Positions 11,370 through 22,413 of a DNA stretch of 64,000 bases are shown in pieces. The stretch's first letter is position 1. Every line of letters begins with the position of its first letter. The translations under genes were made by a program, and so were the position numbers. Source of the stretch: Vitis vinifera (lineage: Eukaryota; Streptophyta; Magnoliopsida; Vitales; Vitaceae). The notes beneath the pieces are model-generated. The model had not been told where the DNA came from, did no database searches, and was given only the letters and a program-made list of their open reading frames with translations. The DNA lies in the NCBI RefSeq assembly GCF_030704535.1, contig NC_081811.1, positions 7,544,001-7,608,000 of the forward strand, written 5' to 3'.

Positions 11370-13080
11370 AGAACAGCTACTTACGATAACAAAAGACAAT
11401 GCAGAATAGGGGTAGGATGAATACATGCATTCTGTGACATCTTTGCCAGTGAACAAGGAAAGATTATATAAGGGCATTCCACCCAATGCTCTCTGAACTG
11501 GTGGCAGCATTCCAATGGCATCCAGATTAGGCTCTCCAAGTTCTACAGCATAATTGGAAGGTGGGAAGGTCATTCTTTTGGACAAAGTGAGAAAGATAGT
11601 GATCCTCTCAGCCTGATTGGGGACTCAGATTCTGGAAGGATTTTTTTGAAAACCAATCCTATTCTCTTTCACATAACTCCCATCACTATCCATGCTCGCA
11701 TATATTCTCTGGGGGGCCATTCTGCACATGTAGTAATCCACTCTACTCATGCCGCTTACCATTCTCCGCGTGTGGTAGACCATCCTGCAGATGTCAGGGA
11801 CCATTCTGAGCACGTCAGATCCCATCAAGCATACCACTTCTCAACAGAAGTTCCCCCCGGTTCTGCAAGCGATGCTCCAGGATCTGCCCATCCTCTCTTC
11901 TCAAGCTTCCCATTTTCATAACAGCAGGAATGTTGGCAATAGAGAATTCTTCTGATCTGGTTAAAATTATTTGTTTTTTGCATTCCAGCTGTTAATAGAG
12001 CACAGAATTGACAATACTTGCTTGCACGATCACAACTCAGCAGCCCCAAAGCAAAACCCGAAGACTCTTGATTCATCGTGTAAGGAGCTTGGTCTGACGT
12101 TCAAGCACGCAATCACTGAGATTCATTATTCTATGGACGATTCCATAGGGTCGAAAAACATAAGCAGTGACACAATTGACAAGCAGGCTGCCATCCAATA
12201 GAGTTCACTAACACTCCACCTATCATCGAGCCAATTTCAGATCCCATTTTGGAGCCAAAAGTGCAGTCCGGTAATTCTGAAGGTCTGATTTCAACTCCAA
12301 TCCTGCCTAAAGACATTAGCAATGGGGGAGAAGTTGCAACCATTGGAAGTGGATGATGGCACATCTTCAAAGAAACTGTTGAAAATAGAGATGAAGGACT
12401 GTTTGCAGTCTCTGCAGTCATGTACAAGTTCACTCCCAGAGAAGAAATCCATTTTGGCACTACTGTCCCCGAATCCCCTCCCAGCATCATTATTCCTTCA
12501 GATGTCCCATTATATCTCGCAGGTGGATTCTACCCTAGTGCAGACTCTTTTGTGTCTGCTAGATCTTTTCCAACTGTCTTAGCTGCTACGCATGTACCAG
12601 AACTTCAGGGCTATTCAGATATGTTCAGCACATGGCCAGTTTATTCATCCAACCTTCCTGTAGTTTCTAATAATGGTGCATCACGATTCGAGGATTTAAT
12701 CACGAGTTTTGTGCCCATTTGACAAGATTGAGCGAACAGTCAGCTGGAGTCTTGATGAATTCTCTTTCATTTTAGAGAGTTTGGAGCTTAATCAAATAGC
12801 TGAATAGAGATTTTTTTTTTTTCATTTAATGAGTCGCTGCAATCTGACAATTCAAGATTAAGTGGCTTCAAATTTCATGAGATCCACTGCAGAAACCTCT
12901 TTGATAATTCATGGCAAAGCTGTTGCATCCATTGCCCACAAGACAAAACCACTAGAAGCACACTTAATTCATGCACCAGTTTGCAAGGATCTCCTGCAGG
13001 TGACTAAGAACATGGATGCAGTAAGTATTCCAAAGGTGGGAATTGATGTTTGTCACGAGGAATTGATGAACTAACTTTGT
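11370..13080. pseudogene. Gene-like decayed block, family not recognised
   Basis: This block looks less AT-rich than its surroundings. On the plus strand a frame from about 12203 to 12722 reads gene-like (for example EPISDPILEPKV, then PREEIHFGTTVPESPP) with one in-frame stop near 12353. It seems to continue an upstream frame that ends at 12201, which implies a frameshift. A second plus-strand stretch at 12862-13074 and a minus-strand open frame at 11304-11585 (RMTFPPSNYAVELGEP) are also coding-like in composition. I recognise no domain. It could be one decayed gene or captured fragments. Confidence 0.35.
11715..11840 (+). repeat. 21-bp tandem repeat, about six diverged copies
   Basis: Units begin at 11715, 11736, 11757, 11778, 11799 and 11820, each carrying a core like ccatYctgcRcatgt. 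Translated on the plus strand they give a seven-residue repeat of the type HSxHVxx (GHSAHVV, IHSTHAA, YHSPRVV, DHPADVR, DHSEHVR, SHQAYHF). The exact 21-bp period keeps the reading frame. Confidence 0.85.
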
Positions 13081-14379
13081 TTCCCATTGAAGCACTCAGC
13101 TTGCAACCCAGGTACGCTCTCTATCTCCTACTCTCAAAATTCCATGAATATGCATGTCATTGTGAACTATGTCCATATTTGAATGTACTTGATTGCCCTA
13201 ATGCTTGTTTGATTAGCTCTAATAAAATGTATGTTGTGTGTTTTATTTTTTGAACTAACTTTGATGTTTTATAATAGTGCTTAAGAAGTAGGTACACCCT
13301 AACTCTTCTTTATGACTACAGTTTGAATTTTGGTTTGGCATGCTAGTGTTAGTAGAATTTTAAAATCACCTTAGCCCTCTTTGGTACCCTAAATCAATCA
13401 ATTAATTACCACACTTCCCTCAACCTATTTGGTAGAGACCTTTTTAGGGTTTAGAGGGGTGCTACCTCTTTGAGGTATCTTCCCGATAAGTAACATAATC
13501 CTCGAACTCAAACTCGAGTTTTTTAAATACATGTTTTTTCAAAACTTAAGGAGTCATTTTTTTTCTCAGGGTTTTAGTTTCTTATTTTATTTCTCTTTAA
13601 AAAAAATAATAATAAGTAGCGACTCCAATTTTCATAAAAATAACAATTTTTCAAAAAAAAAAAAAAAAAGTCTCGCCATCAAATGGGGATGCAAGTGAGA
13701 AATGCAAGTCCACAATTCCTTTTTTGTAAAAAAATATTGAATAAATTATTTTCAATGTGGATATATTATTATAATATTAGATTTCCTCATAAAATAAGGA
13801 AATTTATTAAGAATATTACTATAAATATACTAGGTCATGAGGGGAAAAGATTATGAGATGTAGATAAACTTGTAAAGACTATACAAGGTGGATAGAAATG
13901 TGAGAAGGAATAAGAGACACTAGATGGGGATAGGGGGCTCGTGGTTCAAGATGTAGATACAAGAAGTTAAATCATGGGATGTTTTGGGAATCCAATAATT
14001 GTATCTAGTTTATGTCCTTTATAATTCTCTATGGTATAGTGAAATGATTCTCTTTCATCCATGAATGTAGGCATAGTTGGCGGAACCATGTTAAAATTTA
14101 GAGTATCTTTATGTGAATTGTGTTATCTTTGTGTTCTTGAATTAATATTATTTGCATTAAAGCTTTTGTTGGCACAAGTCAAGTTTGACTACTAACTAGA
14201 GGTAATATGTCATATGGTATATATATTTTACATGAAAAATTCATGCTCGTGACTATTTTTGTTATTTTGTGGAATATTGCAACTTGAAACCTTAATATGC
14301 ACTATTTAAGGTTGATTCTTATGGTACCAAGATCAATGGTAATTATAATTATTGGAATATCTACATTAATCCTTACCAA
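13081..14379. other. Intergenic, repeat-like, no gene
   Basis: No supported gene. A phrase at 13615-13700 (gcgactcc, an A-run, then gtctcgccatcaaatgggga) resembles sequence often found in plant gypsy-type LTR regions, but no paired LTR or coding region was found here. Confidence 0.4.
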
Positions 14380-15920
14380 GCCTTAGATCGTAGGGTTCAT
14401 GTTACTAACATCCTAATGATACTAGATCCAAGCAACATAAGCAGTTTTTAACTAAAACATTAGATCTAAGTTCTCAAAAATAATACCTACGACCTGGATG
14501 TTTCCAAATCGATTCCAATCGGTGAAGATGGTGATGAGAATCTCAAAACCAAGTGATCTTCCACCTAATCACCTTCTTTGATCCATGGGACTTGTGTAGA
14601 GCGGCTACACAACTTCAAAGAAGAGAGAAGAGGAGGCTATGTATCTAGTACACTAATAGATTGAAAAGTTAGTCTAAACCTAAAACCAATGGGGTTTATA
14701 TAGACTCTCATGTAGGCTTAAGTGACTTTAGCCTAACTTTGGTTTTAGTCACTTAATCCCCATTGGGTCTTAATTAATTATCTAGCTTTTTATGGTTCTA
14801 ATTAATAAATTAGCCAAATCCATATACATAAAAATAATGAATTATAAAATCTTGTACAACCTTGTGTTTCTACCAAAATGTCCTTATGCACATAAATTAT
14901 TAATTCTCCATAATCCGCAAACTTTAATGCCAACAAAGAATATGAGTTGAGTGGGACTATTAAGACACATGAAAATACTACCTCCTTGACAATCTAATTA
15001 TGAAGTTGACTCAACATTCCATTAAAAAAAAAAAAAAAAAAAGTGAACTGTACTCCAATATCTTATGTCATTACATCAAGATGGGAATTGATTAAATCCA
15101 ATTTAATCAATTCCTCCAATCAATGACCTATTTTCATTATATTCAAACTTATCATAGACTAGTATTCATAATTTTACAAGGTAAATGCTATAATATCTCA
15201 AGATTACCTTTACAATCATTGAGTCTCAAACTCTTTCCTTATGTGATCAATTAACATACTCTAACTCACTAAAAGCATATGTCAAATTCCACTAATCGAA
15301 TTACTGTAACATCATAAATTTCATAATTACAAGTCTTTAACATCACTTAAGGGGACACATTGTCTCAAACCCATAAAATATCATAGTTGTTATCTTGAGA
15401 ATACTTATTGTCACCTTCCTTAATCAACAATCACACAATACATAGGGAATATATAACCACCCAAGTCTCACCTACAAGTTAGAGTCAATGAAGACCTCAT
15501 CAATAGCCTAAGATTCTCTTAAGGTTGAAAATTCATACAACATAACAACTTGGTGAATCATGACTATCTAATAGCTAATGTCATGATTCACCATAGGTCA
15601 TCATGTCTAATGTGTAACCATACACACTAATGCACTTATCATGGAAAACTCATTCTGGTGATCAAGACAAATTAAATCATCCCTCCAATTAAAAGGCAGT
15701 ATACATTACAACCTCAGATAGATTGCAGCCTAAGTCCATGAATTAGTTGTATGCACTCATCAACATACAAGAAACCCATGACTTGGATCTTTTATGTAAC
15801 TCCTAATGCACCCAAGTCATGTACAATGTGGGCAATGCAAACCGAAATGCTCAAATAAATCTTAATCCAATTATTGGATAGAACAGTAGAAACTCAAGTC
15901 TAACTTTATTATATTATGTC
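14380..15920. repeat. LTR-like dispersed repeat, copy 1
   Basis: The 15235-15920 part aligns by eye, in the same orientation, with 55635-56350. Shared anchors include atgtgatcaattaacatac, 'tactctaactca', 'ttgtctcaa(a/t)cccat', 'atacttattgtca' and 'aactttattatattatgtct'. There is no intact coding sequence. The length and the phrase style suggest a retrotransposon LTR, but no primer-binding site or partner LTR was identified, so the class is inference. Confidence 0.6.
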
Positions 15921-17314
15921 TTAATTTTAAGGGTTTTATCCTAATAATAATGATTTTTTATGATGGGTAAGAGTTGACTTAGAGTTCTATGTGATGTAGA
16001 GGTCAATTTAGAGTTTCTATTATAAAATTGTAAAGATATCACTTTAAAAGCATAGAGATTTGCCTTCTAGGTATAGTTTTTCATTGGCCATAAGGTCTAT
16101 CCTTGACAATTTAATGACATGTGTTAGGTGTCATGTTGCCTTAAAGAGAAGAAAAAATTTTCTATCTTAGTTCTATTATGATGTAATTATTGCATAGTAA
16201 TAATGGGGAAAATTTGAATTTAGGGATTTAATGTAGCCCATCATTCTAGGATTTTCAGTAAGCATGCCTACATATTTAAGGGTCATGATGTTTCCATATG
16301 GTTGGTTTAAGACCATTTTTTAATGGGATAATTATTCAATAGTGCTTAATTGATTTTGAGAAGAATGGACTTCATTGGCCCAAATTTCTAGAAATATGGG
16401 CTAACAACCCAAATTTGAAAACAATCCCCTTCAATAGCCCAAAAAACATTGAAAGATTACCGTAAATTAAGTTCGCCCATTCAGTAAACACCTAATCACA
16501 TTGTTGCCTCATCACTAACACAACCAGATACTCACATGGAAAAATATATGGTGATGAATCAAAAAATGTGACAGACACAAAATTTGGTTACTCTCTATCT
16601 CAGTTCATCCACACATGCAAACCCTCTTATGGAAAATTCCATATGCTATGTCAAAACCTTGCATTTCAAAATCTGGTGCTAAGCAAACGTCATGGTGCAT
16701 GGAAGGTGAACATCTAAGCACATGACTAGAGAGGGCATCATGGATTGCAACAACGTCCTCACTTGTTCATCAACTCCTTTGCAAACCGTGGGTTGAGTTA
16801 TATGTTTGAACCACATTCGAACAATGTTTGTTCTCCTTTTCACCACATCTATGTTATCTAATTTGGTTGTAATAATGGTAACGCTAGGTTTGAAATGGGT
16901 AGGAATGATTTCCTTATTTGAAGGAGAGTGGGTTTTTAGGTTTTAGCTTCTCTTCCACTATCAATAAGATTATGCTTTGGTAGTATTGATCTAATTAATT
17001 TGTGGAACATGAAGTAGCATTCATAGGGAATGCTTAGCTGATATGGAGCTAGTGTTAGGCTTCCTAAGTTAGAGTTTTCTGTTTGTTTGAATGACTTGTA
17101 CCTGGTCGGTCGGTATGCTATTTGGACATGTTTGGAAGAATGCTAGGTATTCAAATCATTCATGATTGCCTTTGTCTACGTAACATGCTTCTCAAACCTA
17201 TTATTTAGGCTAATTGGTAGTGATGATATGGAAAGTGCTCCAAGAAAGTTTAGAAGTCTGGCTAAAATTTATCAATCTAGCAAACTTTGCTCTTACTGCA
17301 TTTGATGTAACAAC
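15921..17314. other. Intergenic DNA, no gene recognised
   Basis: No recognisable protein-coding content on either strand. It may belong to the flanking copia relic, but I could not align it with anything in the window. Confidence 0.4.
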
Positions 17315-18780
17315 ATTTGAAAATGCAATGGCAAAATCAAAATGGAAGGCAGTAATGAAAAAGTAATCAATACAATTTAAAGAAACACAACATAGAAGCT
17401 GGTTGATCCACTTACTAGGAAGGAAATGGTTGTGCTTGAGTGGATCTATAAATCTTAAGTCCAATTTTGATGGAATTCTTCCAAAAATACAAAACTTGAT
17501 TAGTTGAAACAAGCTCAAATTCACTGAATAGATTTTTTAAAAAACTTTTTCACTATTAGCAAGGATTAACACCATAAGAACAATGTTATCTTTGGCAACT
17601 CAAAAGAAGTTGTAAGTTTACCAATTTGACATCAAATCAACATTCCTAAATGGAGTATTAACAGAGGAGGTGTATGTTGAGCACTCTATTGAGTTTGGAG
17701 TTAAAGGGATTGAGCAAAAACTTTTTAAATTAAAGAAGGAAATTCTTAAAAAGCTCCAAAAACGTGGTATGGTAAGATTGATAAATATTTTCTTGATAAC
17801 AACTTCAAGAGAAGTGAAAGTGAACTTATATTATATGTGAAATCCCAAGTACTTATATTCTCATTATATGTATCTATGTTGATGATATGATATCCATTAG
17901 AGATTATCAAAGTTTGATTTAAGATTCAAATATATATATGAAAAACTTGGGTCTTTTGAATTATTTCTTGAAATTTTCTAGGACTCTCATGGAATTTTTT
18001 TGTGCCAAGAAAAATATTCTCGTGACTTGTTGAAAAGATTTGTCATGTTGAACTATAATATAATAAGGACTCTTCATGAACACAAATGAAAAACTTCCGG
18101 TGGATGATGGGGTCAAAAAAAATAGATCTAAAGAAGTATAGAAGTTTGGTAGGAGGACTTATTTACCTCACTCACTCAAGGCATGACATAATATGTATAT
18201 ATATATATAGTTGGCTTTCTTTCAAAGATTTATGCAAAGCCCAAGTAAGCATCATCTTGGTGCAACAAAAAAGGTTCTAAGATGTATTAGTGGTACTCTC
18301 AACTTTGGAAGTAAGTATTGCCATGGTAATAATTTTAAATTGGTGGCTTATACTAATGGTGATTAGGTTGGTTGTATATATAAATGATTGAAAAAACACT
18401 TATAGATTTGTTCTCATTCTTGGTTCAGGTGTCATTTCATGGGCAAGTATCATGTCATAGGTAAAAAAACAAGTAGCAATCAATTGCCTTATCAAGTTCA
18501 CCAGCAAGGTACATTACAGCGTAACAATTAGTGCAACATGTCAAGTGGTGTGGGAAGGAGAAACATGATAACTAACAACCTTGTTTTGTGACAAGTCTAC
18601 CATTGCAATGACAAGAAAAAATTAGTTTTTCATAGAACCAAACATATCAAACTTCAACATTTTTTTATTTGAGATCTTGTGGCAAGCAACTTTACAAAAG
18701 CATTTTTAGTTGAAAATTTCTATAGAACAAGGAGTCTGCTTGGATGTAATGGAGGAGATTTCCAATTTGAGTGGAAAAAT
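17315..18780 (+). pseudogene. Decayed Ty1/copia pol (RT-RNase H), plus strand
   Basis: Copia landmarks appear in order on the plus strand across several frames. KSKWKAVMK is near 17330. QFDIKSTFLNGVL with EEVYVEH follows near 17625-17690, and NEKLPVDDG with KKYRSLVGGLIYLTHSRHDI near 18080-18190. RCISGTLNFGS is near 18275 and ISWASIMS near 18435. The first are reverse transcriptase and the last are RNase H. Many stops and frameshifts make it clearly older than the 6.5-11.4 kb element. No LTRs were identified. Confidence 0.82.
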
Positions 18781-19239
18781 TCTCTAGAAGGAGTCTTATA
18801 GTTATCTATTTTGCATATATTTTTTTTCTGAAAAGACAACACAGTTTTTCTTCAAAACTATCCTATAGTGCTTGTAGCTTTTTTAAAAAACTATTTGTCA
18901 TTGGGTGATCTTCAATAACCCTGATAAATTGATAATCTCAACAAAATAATATTTTTTTTCTAGTCCCAACTTGGGGCCAATGTATTAAATAAATAATTCA
19001 ATAATTTATAAGAAAATATATATTATAGCATAATCTGCGTAGTTTCATATAAGACCCACTTACTACATAAATTAAAAATTTTCTAATATGCAACTAAAAC
19101 CATATGATTTGTTAAGGAGTCCATTGTCAAATGAATCCTTAAAATTAATGTCAACTTAGATCTCATCTTTAATTTTTCATAAAACAAAAAAAAAAAAAAA
19201 AAGTTTTAGTCTGGTATTCTCATATTGCAACAATATATT
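18781..19239. other. AT-rich spacer between the copia and pogo relics
   Basis: No gene and no motif that I can support. The end of the copia relic and the beginning of the pogo-like element must fall in or near this stretch, but I could not see terminal inverted repeats or a TA target site. Confidence 0.45.
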
Positions 19240-20230
19240 ATTCAATGTCATTAACATTTTGAGTGTTTCTTTGCATGAGAAGGCCTCTATAATAGAATTA
19301 CCCTCTTCATCTTCATTTCCATCCTCTTTATCACTTTTCATGATGCTCTCAATAATCTAATCATCACTTAACATCTTTGAGATTGTGTCATCTTCTCCAA
19401 GGTAGTTCAAGAGGTACTCAATATTCATTCCATTAGGGCACTACAATCCTTTGATTGCTATTTTCAATTCTCAAATGCCTTTTCCATCCAAGGGTTCATC
19501 CAAATTCTCTAAAGCTATATTTTCTATGGACCTAATTTTACAATGTCGCAAGCAATTTGCAGTTGTATTCGCTTAAATATCTACTATCCAAGTTTAAATT
19601 GCAAGATTCATTGCATGTAAAACATTTGTTTGTTTTGGATTTGGTTGCACTACTTTATAACTCTCCAAAATTTTACAATAAACTTGATGACAATAATGCA
19701 TTTTGAAAGCTTGTATGATCTTTGTGTCACAAGGTTAAGTCTTTGATGTCATCATGTTGGGTGGCAAAAAAAACAATTTCACATTCTTCAATCCTTCAAT
19801 TTTTAGATAAGTAGAACAATTATCAAGAAGCAAGAGAACTTTTCTAGTATCCATCTGTTTATCAAATCATCGAACACATTCTTGAAATAAAGCCCCAATC
19901 ATCCATTCCCATTTGTTAGCATGATACTTATAATTTTGTACAAGTTTACATTCTTAGAATACCGTAGTTTAGCATACTTCCCGATAATCCATAAAGGAAT
20001 TTTCTCTTAACCATCCTCATTACAACAAATAACAATAATAAGCCTTTTCTCATCTGTTTTTTTTTCTTTCAAGTTACTTTGTTGTAAGAGAATGATCTTA
20101 TTGTAGCTTATAAAACAATCTTGTTTCATCAATATTGAAAACATCTTGTTGGTACATTAGGTTATATAATTTAAGTTGACAATTTTGTTTCATTCATTCT
20201 AGTAAAAGATTTTCCTATATTATATCTTTC
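19240..20230 (-). pseudogene. pogo/Tigger-like DDE transposase relic
   Basis: On the minus strand, decayed frames carry pogo (CENP-B/jerky-type DDE) landmarks. YQQDVFNIDETRLFYKL near 20105-20160 holds the first catalytic Asp (NIDET). EKIPLWIIGKYAKLRYSKNV is near 19970. RKVLLLLDNCSTYLK near 19800-19850 holds the second Asp (LDNC), followed by FFLPPN. Several stops and frameshifts are present. The N-terminal DNA-binding part appears further along the minus strand's 5' side at 21060-21350. Confidence 0.75.
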
Positions 20231-20499
20231 CATTGAAGACTCAAGGTTGTTATGTGATCAACAGAAACGATACAAGTATATAAAGGTCTGAGAAAGGTTA
20301 ATAGAATTTATATAAGACTTTGAGTAGACTTAAGCTTTTTAAAATTGAACAAAAAAAATAAATAAATGTTTTTAAAAACTTTTAAGGGTACTCAAGCACT
20401 CGTAAAAAAAAAAATTGCGTAATTGGACTAATTTTATAATTGTAATTGGATTAATTTTACAATTGTAATTAGATTACTTTTGTAATTACAATCGGATTT

Positions 20500-20940
20500 G
20501 TTTTGAAAAACATAATTTGTCTTCCCATTTACAAAGCTCCCAAAGAAGATTATCATACTTCTTTTGGGTTGTGAAGGAGATCTACATCCCCACAAGCGCT
20601 AAGGTGATATCCACTGGGAGTACACAAGGTGTTGCATCGCAAATGTTGAATATAATGTAGGTACTGAAGAGTAAGTCTAAGGGTAACGTTTTTCAAGTAA
20701 ATTTGTGTATTGCATTCTCATACAATGGATTTGTATTTGAAGTCTTTGATCCTATAGTTTTTCATCTCCCCACGTGGTGTAGAGGTTTTCCATGTAAAAA
20801 AAAAAAAAAATCTTGTCTTGTGTGTTGGATTGATTTGATCTTTTATAATTTCTCAAAGGGTTTATTGAATTAAAAGGATTCAACTTTTAGGCTAATAAGA
20901 GTAAGAACACCTATTCACCCCCTCTAGGTATTCCATAACT
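20500..20940 (+). mobile_element. LTR-retrotransposon terminal fragment inside the pogo relic
   Basis: The stretch ends with acacctattcaccccctcta (20909-20928), the phrase that typically follows or ends Tork-type copia LTRs in plants, and it contains gggagtacacaaggtg and ccccacgtggtgtagagg typical of such LTRs. It lies between the two halves of the pogo-like transposase, so it probably inserted into it. Exact borders and target-site duplication were not resolved. Confidence 0.5.
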
Positions 20941-21059
20941 AAGATCTACAAACTTTCACATCTTTCATTACAAATTGATGTACTTTCGTCATTATGGATT
21001 ATAACTTGTTCTTCATGCACTCCATATCAACTAATTAGCTTTCTTCGAAACAACGACAT

Positions 21060-21350
21060 GTTTTGATCTTATATTTTGATTTCAAAAGCTCAAGCTAACC
21101 TTGAAAAAAAAACTGCATTATGGAGTATCTACACAATAAATGTTTCTCATAAAATATTTTCCTTTTCCATGATTAGTTCTCCAATCATTTTCACACATAC
21201 TTGGTATAAAACAATCCACTCATTGAGAGTCTTCTCTAACTCAAGGAATTTTGCGCCTTTGTATTGTTTAACATCACCTTTTTTAAGATCAGACAAGAGA
21301 TATTTTGGAAATTGCTTGATCATATTTTATATCGTCCCTTGATTCCTTTG
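21060..21350 (-). pseudogene. pogo-like transposase N-terminal DNA-binding region
   Basis: The minus-strand reading near 21185-21345 gives phrases such as IKQFPKYLLSDLKKGDVK and LELEKTLNEWIVLYQ. These fit the CENP-B-type helix-turn-helix of pogo/Tigger transposases, in which an LExAL..W motif starts the second helix-turn-helix. It is separated from the DDE part by about 0.8 kb that contains an LTR-like insertion. Confidence 0.6.
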
Positions 21351-22084
21351 CAAGTTAAAACTTGTTTGGGAATAGGTTGGATTTTCTTTGTTATACTTAC
21401 ACAATGTTTTACACATTTTATCCATCATTAGCGCTTTCTTTACACATTTGAGATGAAAAGCCGTCGTTATATGACTTGTCCTATAGTTTTTTGTTCACTT
21501 AAATAGTGTTAGTTTGTAAAACGAAATATTGAATTAAAGCGATGTTAGATATAACAATTTGGAAAAAAAAATATGGGATGATTAGATAAATTAAGAATTT
21601 ATTAATTAATCAATAAGCTAATATTTGTTCAATTAATAAATCTTCCTTGATCCCAAGGTAACTGTACTTTTAATTCAAATGGTTCTTGTTGATTCTCCTT
21701 CTCAAAAACTACCCCAATCGTTGATTCAATAACAACAATGATATTCTCTCTTACTGTGCTTCCGATCGAGAAGCTGCAACAAAGACCAGTGCCGGTGGTT
21801 CCGGGGGATTTATAGGGGTTCTCAAGTTTGCTCTGGGCCGCCCTTCTCCCCGTGAAATTCCACTTACCCACACATTGTGTGTGCCTCTCCACTTCTTCTT
21901 CCTTCGACCCACTCGGCGCCAACCATCCATCTGCTCAGGGCCTGTTTGTACCGGAATCTCTCTGCTGGACTGTGTTCCATTAATCTTGGATTAGGCATAG
22001 AGCAAAGGCCGGGCCTCACAGAAGTCGCAATGGGTTGGCCCATGACATAAAGCTCTCCCCATTCCCCAACCAACACAATTCGAT
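21351..22084. other. Intergenic region upstream of the receptor kinase
   Basis: From about 21700 the sequence becomes GC-richer. Two minus-strand open frames (21629-21922 and 21864-22190) show no recognised domain. The second runs into the degenerate tandem array at 22085, so they are treated as chance. The stretch probably carries part of the receptor-kinase promoter. Confidence 0.45.
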
Positions 22085-22230
22085 TGCACCTTTCCAGTCT
22101 AAAGTGGGGTAAATATGCTTCATCTTCCGGTCTAAAGTAAACGTGCCTCGTTTTTCCATTGTAAATTAAATATGCTTCTGTTTTTTCCAATTCTAAAATG
22201 AACCTGCTTACTTTTCCGGTCTAATATTCT
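22085..22230. repeat. Degenerate ~30-bp tandem array in the RLK promoter
   Basis: Five units begin at 22085, 22116, 22144, 22173 and 22205, each starting TGC. They share a pattern like TGCttNNtttTCCNNTcTAAAnTnAA with spacing of 28-32 bp. The array ends about 185 bp upstream of the receptor-kinase ATG. It accounts for the repetitive N-terminal part of a minus-strand open frame here. A binding-site cluster is possible but unproven. Confidence 0.7.
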
Positions 22231-22347
22231 CAACTAGACTAGTGGAGTCTTAACTTCAGTTTCACTGGCTATTCCCATATCTATGAAAAATTCTACAGTG
22301 CCGCGTGGGAGCACCGTGAAGGAGATTTCGGTACCCAAGCATGACCC

Positions 22348-22356
22348 TTATATATA
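22348..22356 (+). promoter_or_regulatory. Putative TATA box of the LRR receptor kinase
   Basis: ttatatata lies about 60 bp before the ATG at 22414, preceded by GC-richer sequence. Position and sequence fit a plant TATA box for this gene. The transcription start was not determined. Confidence 0.5.
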
Positions 22357-22413
22357 ACGTGAGCAACATCTCTTTGTACTATAGGGAGATCTGACTGATC
22401 AGTAGAATACAAC

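Noticed and set aside
21629..22190. Two minus-strand open frames upstream of the receptor kinase
   Set aside because: No domain is recognised. The second frame reads through the degenerate 30-bp array, which explains its repetitive N-terminus, and both overlap the RLK promoter.
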